Part shown: one piece after another, positions 60,001 to 64,000 of the stretch | Numbering within the stretch: position 1 is the stretch's first letter | Layout: the number at the start of each line of letters is the position of its first letter | Origin: Ricordea florida | Taxonomy: Eukaryota; Cnidaria; Anthozoa; Corallimorpharia; Ricordeidae | DNA: 64,000 bases | Reading direction: 5' to 3' | Assembly (NCBI GenBank): GCA_949710005.1 | Contig: OX453275.1 | Location: 9,277,981 to 9,341,980, forward strand | Translations under genes and position numbers: made by a program | Notes under the pieces: model-generated | Database searches by the model: none | Seen by the model: only the letters and a program-made list of their open reading frames with translations | What the model was told of the DNA's origin: nothing

Positions 60001-61384
60001 CTGGCTCGCTGACGTATCGTACTTCCTTATATTATTATGACTATCACTAGTATTGTCATCGTCATCCTCATTATTATTTATGAACTTATGTGTGCTCCTT
60101 TTGATAGATTTGAAGGTGGAGGAGGTGGTCAGAATGGTCTTAAGATATACCCCAGTCTGTCAGATTTTGTTGGGCCATTTTCCCTGAAAGAGACATTCCT
60201 CTGGTTTGACTTTCTCTTGGCTACATTGGATTGTTACACGTGGAGCTTTTCAGAACGACTGTTGACACCCGGTCAGATATTTGCCGCAGGTATTACATAG
60301 ATTTATTAACCAAACCTTATCTGTAAGAAACATCAGCATATAGTCAAGCATCAAATACAAGATACGATCAAACAATAAACTATATGTAAGGCCACACATC
60401 GAACAGGCGAAGAGAACTGAAGGTGTAGTATTTAAGAACCCTTAAAGTAATATATGGAACACAAAGCACAGTGTTTCATCACATACGAAACACCGAACAA
60501 AGAGTTCAAAATTTGTACTCTGTAAGAACCAAAACGGAGAATTTGTATCTTCGCTTTGGTTTTTGAAGGATAACACTCCCAGAGAACAGGTGGGCTCTCA
60601 GTAGATATGCATAATCTGGCCTGTCTTTTTTGACACCACTAGCTCATTCCAGCGTCCTGCTGAGGTCATTGACGTTCTTCCTTTCCAAGCTGGCCATGTC
60701 AGGAATTGCGGCAGCCTGTGAATGCTATTCACCGGGTGGATCTGTAGGGAAAGCGGAAGTGTTTACCCCTCGGGAGATAGACGACTATAACAGGTTTGAA
60801 ATGTTGTCTTGTACATCCAGTGTACGGGGCGACAATTCCTGCAGTAAACTATTTTGAAAGAAAGTCTTATGGTGTAGTGTGGGAAAGCTGTGGGAAAGAT
60901 ACAATGTTAAAAAGTCTTGACAAACGTATTAAGCAGACACGGCTAATGGTGAAACAAGGATTGTGTGATTTCGTAACGACAAGATGTGTTTCTGTAAAAT
61001 TCATAGGTGTATGGAACAGTTAACTCTTTGCCAAAAAGGTTACATGAAAGTACAGTTAGGGCCAAGGTGTAGATCCTGTCACGTGTACAAAGTTGTGTCG
61101 AGTCCAGGAGACTGCGAACTTTGGTTTGCTTTCTTTGGAGAGGAATGGGATCGGGGAGGGGTTGGTTCCAATTTTTGTTTTCGGGGTTCCCAACAGTGAA
61201 GGTTTTGCATTACGTAGCAAACACGTGATGAAAGACAGTCCAATTGAGCACTCGCAATGCAATTTAAACCGCCAGGTATTAAAATATGTGTTTTTGCCTT
61301 TTCAGGGCCAAGTGCTCAGTAATCGTAAGGATCATGAATTTTGTCTCCGTGTTGCTAGAAGGTCATTCCCAGGAGACTTTGCAG
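30769..61384 (+). CDS. PRKDC: DNA-dependent protein kinase catalytic subunit, N-terminal third (3' partial, 40 exons resolved)
   Basis: Start [17 protein letters not shown] at 30769. Forty exons join in frame (4,090 nt, about 1,363 residues), with one short exon unresolved between 33506 and 36107. Landmarks shared with human DNA-PKcs in order: [145 protein letters not shown] and [17 protein letters not shown]. The part seen is the N-terminal HEAT-repeat arm and the start of the middle HEAT ring, which bind Ku and DNA ends. FAT, PI3K-like kinase and FATC domains must lie downstream. Human protein is 4,128 residues, so about one third is here. DNA-PKcs acts in the nucleus in non-homologous end joining. 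Confidence 0.96.
31183..31355. mobile_element. MITE with CAGGGCTGTCACTA / TAGTAACAGCCCTG ends
   Basis: Terminal inverted repeats flank 173 bases with internal GGGG- and CCCC-rich mirrored segments. Lies in PRKDC intron 1. Confidence 0.75.
32515..32660 (+). mobile_element. tRNA-derived SINE in PRKDC intron 3
   Basis: The tRNA-like head (ACGTTAGTGTAGTGGAACTG, GAGTTCGAGCCCTGG) is followed by TGTTTCCTAAGACAAGAAAC + TTAAC, a decayed form of the TTGGGCAAGACACTTAAC tail common to many SINEs of aquatic animals. Confidence 0.7.
33506..36107 (+). other. PRKDC: PRKDC interval containing one unresolved short exon
   Basis: Exon 5 ends in phase 2 and the next recognised exon begins in phase 1, so an exon of length 3n+2 is required, coding roughly the human FYGELALKKKIPDTVLEKV stretch. 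Two frame-compatible candidates are 34,297-34,328 (32 nt) and 35,931-36,007 (77 nt, starting [12 protein letters not shown]); neither has clear similarity. The interval also holds a family B MITE and low-complexity ATAATGATAATG sequence near 35,050-35,170. Confidence 0.55.
33868..33967. mobile_element. MITE family B, single copy
   Basis: AACCCTTTCACTCCCAAGGG through GACGAGTAAAATCGTCTGGC to GGGAGTGAAAGGGTTAAG; same 100-base unit as at 28,900 and 59,757. Confidence 0.88.
36108..38528 (+). CDS. PRKDC: PRKDC exons following the gap (6-11 as resolved)
   Basis: Exons 36108-36220 ([19 protein letters not shown]), 36655-36754 ([18 protein letters not shown]), 37040-37095 ([18 protein letters not shown]), 37401-37431 ([10 protein letters not shown]), 37701-37765 ([16 protein letters not shown]) and 38436-38528 ([24 protein letters not shown]). 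The 31-base exon is very small, but its content matches human IDLKRYAVPS and the phases fit on both sides. Confidence 0.92.
37922..38036 (-). repeat. Dispersed repeat family H, copy 1
   Basis: CTGGATTTGTGATCCGAGAT ... AATCCTTGTCCAGTGTGGAT is shared with 50,560-50,870 (GATCCG, AACCAATGAATCC, TTGTCCAG, GTGTGGATTCAT). Confidence 0.6.
38092..38212. mobile_element. MITE family F, copy 1
   Basis: GTATATGTTGTGGTTTAATT + TTATCCTTGG and AATTGAACCACAACATAC are inverted ends. The same element is at 41,143-41,281. Confidence 0.75.
38555..38815 (+). mobile_element. LINE 3' fragment (C-terminal tail of reverse-transcriptase ORF)
   Basis: The + frame at 38,551-38,826 contains [16 protein letters not shown], then [23 protein letters not shown]-x-Y-x-G-A-x-x-W-N-S-L-P is the recurring C-terminal motif of CR1/L2-like LINE proteins. 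No RT core remains. Lies in the PRKDC intron after the exon ending at 38,528. Confidence 0.7.
38945..39085. repeat. Palindromic minisatellite of AAGATCTTGG units
   Basis: About ten degenerate units (CATGGTAAGATCTT, ACAAGATCTTGG, GGCAAGATCTTT ...), each centred on the self-complementary AGATCT or its variant, so the array can fold on either strand. Confidence 0.85.
39451..39596. mobile_element. MITE family G, copy 3
   Basis: AGATTTCTGCAGAGGTCCCT + ACTTCATTATGCA and TGCATAATGAAGTAGGGACC + TGTACGGAAATCT are near-perfect inverted ends, 146 bases in all. Confidence 0.85.
39907..43124 (+). CDS. PRKDC: PRKDC exons 12-17 as resolved
   Basis: Exons 39907-39963 ([16 protein letters not shown]), 40170-40265 ([27 protein letters not shown]), 40929-41011 ([19 protein letters not shown]), 41685-41769 ([20 protein letters not shown]), 41934-42102 ([37 protein letters not shown]) and 43075-43124 ([17 protein letters not shown]). 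All match the HEAT-repeat arm of vertebrate DNA-PKcs in order. Confidence 0.93.
41143..41281. mobile_element. MITE family F, copy 2
   Basis: TATATGTTGTAGTTCAATGT + TTTCCTTGGTTC and GAACCAAGGATAAAATTGAA + CTACAGCATATAC are inverted ends with an internal TTTTCCTTTG / CAAAGGAAAA mirror. Confidence 0.85.
43230..43690. repeat. Dispersed repeat in two tandem partial copies
   Basis: Both 43,240-43,440 and 43,450-43,690 contain AACTCACGAGCTCCTT and a GAGGGCAA-CAAC stretch. The same sequence forms the inserted block at 26,060-26,310 in Chibby intron 2. Non-coding. Confidence 0.65.
44265..44480 (+). repeat. Low-copy repeat of the 'CACTCGAACCTCC...GGTAACTCGAACC' type
   Basis: Contains CACTCGAACCCTCCCTTACT, AATCGATTTCCACTGGAT and CTTGGTAACTCGAACCTCC. 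The pattern suggests a mobile or satellite-derived repeat, not a gene. Confidence 0.4.
44542..47661 (+). CDS. PRKDC: PRKDC exons 18-23 as resolved
   Basis: Exons 44542-44658 ([19 protein letters not shown]), 44951-45094 ([19 protein letters not shown]), 45597-45754 (a Ser/Pro-rich linker then [14 protein letters not shown]), 46225-46308 ([18 protein letters not shown]), 46903-46978 ([20 protein letters not shown]) and 47551-47661 (acidic [20 protein letters not shown] then [10 protein letters not shown]). The two linker stretches are variable in vertebrates too; the flanking helices are well conserved. Confidence 0.93.
46376..46652. repeat. Dispersed repeat family D, copy 2
   Basis: Matches 9,865-10,140 along its whole length, with a better preserved palindrome at its 3' end (GAATATTCCCCGATAATCAC). 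Lies in the PRKDC intron after 46,308. Confidence 0.8.
46795..46870 (+). mobile_element. Truncated SINE tail related to 30,115-30,235
   Basis: TATTGGGAGAACCCGGATTT + TTTCCGAGTTACCCTGTGAC + AGCGACG corresponds to the post-tRNA part of the SINE in TOMM22 intron 1; the tRNA head is missing. Confidence 0.5.
47000..47118. repeat. (ACAAT)n-type pentanucleotide array
   Basis: About 23 ACAAT/ACAAA/ACAC units, making spurious open frames on both strands. Confidence 0.92.
47812..48112. repeat. Degenerate tandem array of ACATGACATGAACAT units
   Basis: Repeated ACATGAACATTAAAC, GTGACATGACTTGACATGAC type blocks over about 300 bases in the PRKDC intron after 47,661. Simple-sequence origin. Confidence 0.75.
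48248..51199 (+). CDS. PRKDC: PRKDC exons 24-28 as resolved
   Basis: Exons 48248-48367 ([20 protein letters not shown]), 49477-49636 ([33 protein letters not shown]), 49965-50089 (a basic linker ending [14 protein letters not shown]), 50235-50424 ([29 protein letters not shown]) and 51141-51199 ([19 protein letters not shown]). The basic linker contains VKKEP, which fits a sumoylation-type V-K-x-E motif; that role is speculative. Confidence 0.93.
48500..49230. repeat. Low-complexity ACC/CAT-rich tract (about 700 bp)
   Basis: Strongly strand-biased CACCAT/ACCACC sequence. Inside it, ACCAGGCTCCTACTCCGTGT + ACC near 48,838 is mirrored by GGTACACGGAGTAGGAGCCC near 48,955. Open frames here are artefacts. 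Confidence 0.8.
50560..50870 (+). repeat. Dispersed repeat family H, copy 2
   Basis: Contains two partly tandem GATCCG...AATCCTTGTCCAG...GATTCAT segments related to 37,922-38,036. Confidence 0.6.
51200..52527. other. PRKDC intron, no feature recognised
   Basis: About 1.3 kb without recognised exon or repeat family; short open frames at 51,893-52,184 have no recognisable similarity. Confidence 0.5.
52528..56534 (+). CDS. PRKDC: PRKDC exons 29-34 as resolved
   Basis: Exons 52528-52608 ([16 protein letters not shown]), 53190-53258 ([18 protein letters not shown]), 53940-54047 ([24 protein letters not shown]), 54999-55097 ([20 protein letters not shown]), 55655-55782 ([27 protein letters not shown]) and 56440-56534 ([20 protein letters not shown]). 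This is the best-conserved block in the window relative to human. Confidence 0.95.
54785..54931. repeat. Hairpin element (about 60-base arms, 24-base spacer)
   Basis: The left arm ATTACACGTTGGCTAGAAGA ... CAAGAACAATATCTCAC pairs with GTGAGATATTGTTCTTGCCA ... CACCGTGTAAT. The spacer GAGTGAGCGAAGCGAAGCGA is itself repetitive. Confidence 0.85.
55956..56370. repeat. About 105-base tandem repeat, four copies
   Basis: Each unit has CATGGTTTGATCCACAGATG, AAAAGTTAGAACCACACTGT and CAGTAGCTTTCCAAAGAATG. Starts near 55,956, 56,062, 56,171 and 56,273. Lies in the intron before the PRKDC exon at 56,440. Confidence 0.9.
56967..57246 (+). repeat. Dispersed repeat family A, copy 3
   Basis: Best preserved copy: GTGTTCTGATTGGCTACCCG + AGCGGGCAAAATGGGC, then CTTGCCCGCCTGGGAATTAC, then TTTATTGACCAAGCTTGTTT and GATGGCTGGATACTGGCCTC. 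Confidence 0.75.
57474..61384 (+). CDS. PRKDC: PRKDC exons 35-40 as resolved; gene continues beyond the window
   Basis: Exons 57474-57576 ([19 protein letters not shown]), 59043-59176 ([19 protein letters not shown]), 59395-59461 ([19 protein letters not shown]), 60108-60289 ([28 protein letters not shown]), 60643-60793 ([28 protein letters not shown]) and 61306-61384 ([17 protein letters not shown]). The last ends LQ in phase 0 at a GTATTT donor. No later exon is found in 61,385-64,000. Confidence 0.93.
57780..58078 (-). mobile_element. tRNA-derived SINE (about 300 bp)
   Basis: On the minus strand the head CCGATTGGCTCAGTTGGTAG (A box) and GTGGGTTCGAACCTAGGCC (B box) are followed by a body with ACTGAGGAGAAAGAGTTGCC and CCGTCTTACAGCCCTTGTAC. 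This is a SINE layout I recognise as common in anthozoans. The tRNA-like part is not a functional tRNA. Confidence 0.8.
58118..58412. repeat. About 138-base tandem repeat, just over two copies
   Basis: GTCATGAGAATTAAGAAACT recurs near 58,121 and 58,258 (variant near 58,396), each followed by TACTCAACAGAT, ATATGACCAAC, TAGGCTAACCGCTTCCTCCA. Confidence 0.9.
59757..59962. mobile_element. Two tandem copies of MITE family B
   Basis: Copies at 59,757-59,857 and 59,870-59,960 have the same 100-base unit as at 28,900. The second lacks its right terminal inverted repeat. Confidence 0.88.
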
Positions 61385-61900
61385 GTATTTTGGTTTGAAA
61401 CCCCAACACGACATTTCCGGGAACAATTAAGAGGCTGTCCGCGTAAGAACGGAGAAGGCAATTTTCGGACCTTTTCCGATTTGGCTGATTTTTTCAGTGA
61501 AAGTCAGCCATTATGTCCCATGTACAAATATCACATTTGTTTGGATCAATTCGATTTACTTCATTTTTTGCGAGGCAGTTTCTTAGACAACCTCAGTGTT
61601 GCCAGATTTGCCTTCCGACACTCTCAGATTTAGCCCTATACTTAGGGAGCTGCCAAACTAGAACTTTTTCACGAAACAAGCTGAATTTTTCACATATTCA
61701 AGTTTAATCTGTACTTAATACTTGACATGTAGTACAGAAAAACTTGGAACAAGTTTGACCGAACAAAAAGGCTTTGAAGATAACCTCTGTCACAATACAA
61801 AGTAAGCGAAACGTGACATACCTTCAGTTGAGTAGTATTTTCTCCAATGTGGCACCTAAGTCAAGGTAAATTGAATCATGACTGGAAAGTACTAAGGCCA

Positions 61901-64000
61901 GACTAGTAATTTACAGAATAAAATCTGTGGGCACTCTACGCCCTGCGTTGTAGGAAATTGTGCTAAATTACCAAATCTGCGCCATTGTGATGTACGCTTA
62001 CATTTCGGCGGTACGACCGATAGACTAATTGTCCAACTAAAAACGCTTTGGAACTTAAGTTGACATCAACAGTCCGCCTCATTAGTTGCAAATAAACATT
62101 TTCGGTTGTTTTTGCCGTTGTTTACAACAGATGCAAATGTCCGTAACAATGCTATGAAACCAACGACCGATATCCGATCCGCATCACAAATATGCAAATT
62201 GACTGAAAACCCGATGTCTGTTTGTTCCTCATGAAAAAACCTTTTTTAGGGTTCATTTCCAGGAAATTGGATGAATTTTTACCCAAAAAAAATTGCTCTA
62301 AGACTCTACGTGAACGTTCTTTGAAAAATTTCCCCTTTTCGCCCAATGCACTGCATTTTGTTTTTCTGCTTAATCCTGTCAATTTCATTTTGTATTCCAA
62401 TTCAATTACAACATTGTCGCAACTCGGTCTTCAAATAAATTATACTGCTTTCTTTTAAATAAATAATCGTCGTTTCTCAAATTAAAACAAGTCCATTTGG
62501 TGCCCGATGAAGAACCTTTTCTTGGAGTAAAGGAGATATTAATTCTTCTGCCTCTTTTTAGTGGGAGTACAAAACTGCTTCTTTGGCCGTAATTTAATTA
62601 CATAAAAACGACTTTTAAAAGTTCATTTTTCTCCGAATTGTCGTGATGTGCAGACCTGGCTCTCAGTCGGTAATGAAGAAATGCGAAAAATTAGTATTTC
62701 TCCTTCCACTTGTTCTTTACGTGAAATTTTGCATACTCCATGCGGGTCTAGTAGGGGCGAGGAGAGCCATGTTTTACTCTACGAGCGCAAATCAGATGTT
62801 TCCGCGCATCTTGCTAGCTGCCACTTGTCAAAATGTGATATTACTGAAACCGAATTACTGCCCCTTCAAGATGACAATGATGATCAGGGTAATGATGATC
62901 AGGATGAGAATGATGCTGTTCAGGATGATCACGTAATGATGTGTTAAAGTGTCTACCAATTCAAATATTCCTATATTTTTTCAGTTTATCCTTTAAAAAA
63001 ATTATTGAGATTTGGGGGGATCAAAAAATATTACATGCTTTCCCGCCACGCTAACAATTTTCCCAATATGGCCAGGGTATTGGCATGACCTCTGAGCTCG
63101 CCAACATCTTCCCAATAGTTGTCTGTGCCCAATAGTTGTCTGTGCAGATGGTCATGCCAGCAAGCTGAGTTGGCAAAAATCCTCGAATTCCAGCTCTTGC
63201 GATGATAACTTCGGTTTCAGTAATATCACATTTTGACAAGTGGCAGCTAGCAAGATGCGTGGACTGAGAGGCAGGTCTGTATATCACGACAATTCGGAGA
63301 AAAATGAACTTTTCAAAGTCGTTTTCATGTAATTAAATTACGGCCAAAGAAGCAGTTTTGTACTCCCACTAAAAAGAGGCAGAAGAATTAATATCTCCTT
63401 TACTCCAAGAAAAGGTTCTTCATCGGGCACCAAATGGACTTGTTTTAATTTGAGAAACGACGATTATTTATTTAAAAGAAAGCAGTATGATTTATTTGAA
63501 TTGGAATACAAAATGAAATTGACAGGATTGAGCAGAAAAACAAAATGCAGTGCATTGGGCGAAAAGGGGAAATTTTTCAAAGAACGTTCACGTAGAGTCT
63601 TAGAGCAATTTTTTTTGGGTAAAAATTCATCCAATTTCCTGGAAATGAACCCTAAAAAAGGTTTTTTCATGAGGAACAAACAGACATCGGGTTTTCAGTC
63701 AATTTGCATATTTGTGATGCGGATCGGATATCGGTCGTTGGTTTCATAGCATTGTTACGGACATTTGCATCTGTTGTAAACAACGGCAAAAACAACCGAA
63801 AATGTTTATTTGCAACTAATGAGGCGGACTGTTGATGTTAACTTAAGTTCCAAAGCGTTTTTAGTTGGACAATTAGTCTATCGGTCGTACCGCCGAAATG
63901 TAAGCGTACATCACAATGGCGCAGATTTGGTAATTTAGCACAATTTCCTACAACGCAGGGCGTAGAGTGCCCACAGATTTTATTCTGTAAATTACTAGTC
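61901..64000. mobile_element. Very long inverted repeat (arms about 700-960 bp) reaching the window edge
   Basis: The sequence from 61,901 (GACTAGTAATTTACAGAATA) is the reverse complement of the sequence ending at 64,000. Pairing continues inward to about 62,645 and 63,285 with very few mismatches and one 29-base indel (extra in the left arm near 62,403-62,431). After about 125 bases present only on the left, a second paired block (62,805-62,855 with 63,210-63,260) follows. The loop is about 350 bases. Outer limits are unknown because the right arm ends at the window edge. Fits a young fold-back/TIR transposon; an assembly or read-chimera artefact is possible. Confidence 0.85.
62643..62947 (+). 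other. Short acidic open frame in the left arm/loop of the long inverted repeat
   Basis: A 99-codon frame starting at 62,648 ends in an Asp/Asn-rich tail (LQDDNDDQGNDDQDENDAV). A shared segment HLASCHLSKCDITETE occurs in the right arm too (minus strand, 63,051-63,287). No family recognised; it could be a transposon-encoded fragment or chance. Confidence 0.35.

Noticed and set aside
1..64000. CRISPR arrays, bacterial operons, prophage or organellar genes
   Set aside because: None seen. The tandem arrays have no spacer structure, and the genes are intron-rich animal nuclear genes.

Overview
The window is genomic DNA from an animal, most likely an anthozoan cnidarian and probably a reef-building coral. 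Genes are split by many short AT-rich introns with GT-AG borders. The intergenic and intronic DNA is full of short palindromic DNA elements, tRNA-derived SINE pieces and LINE tails of a kind I associate with coral genomes. The species assignment is inference; nothing prokaryotic or organellar is seen. Exon borders below were read by eye from splice sites, reading-frame continuity and remembered family sequences.

Region 1 (about 480-21,000, + strand) is the 3' part of a large secreted modular protein. In order it encodes two ILEI/PANDER (FAM3-type) domains, two near-identical 33-base micro-exons each carrying a dibasic RKRR site, one EGF, one sushi (CCP), three calcium-binding-type EGFs, six sushi domains and two CUB domains, then a stop at 20,905-20,907 and a poly(A) signal at 20,992. 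Twenty-one exons are resolved (about 1,136 residues). Modules are bounded by phase-1 introns, the classic exon-shuffling layout. The signal peptide and any earlier exons lie upstream of the window or were not found in the first 479 bases.

Region 2 (21,000-24,200) is intergenic: a palindromic element with a tRNA-like B box, a decayed LINE fragment and a short tandem repeat.

Region 3 (24,200-30,600) holds two small conserved genes in convergent orientation: Chibby (CBY1, +, three exons, 132 residues), a ciliary and beta-catenin-binding coiled-coil protein, and TOMM22 (-, three exons, 115 residues), the mitochondrial outer-membrane import receptor. To my knowledge these two are also neighbours in human (22q13.1), so this looks like old microsynteny.

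Region 4 (30,769 to beyond 61,384, + strand) is the N-terminal third of DNA-PKcs (PRKDC), the non-homologous end-joining kinase. Forty exons were resolved (4,090 coding bases, about 1,363 residues), with one short exon unresolved between 33,506 and 36,107. FAT, kinase and FATC domains must lie downstream. TOMM22 and PRKDC start codons face away from each other only 227 bases apart, so they probably share a bidirectional promoter.

Region 5 (61,901-64,000) is a very long, nearly perfect inverted repeat inside the next PRKDC intron, running to the window edge.
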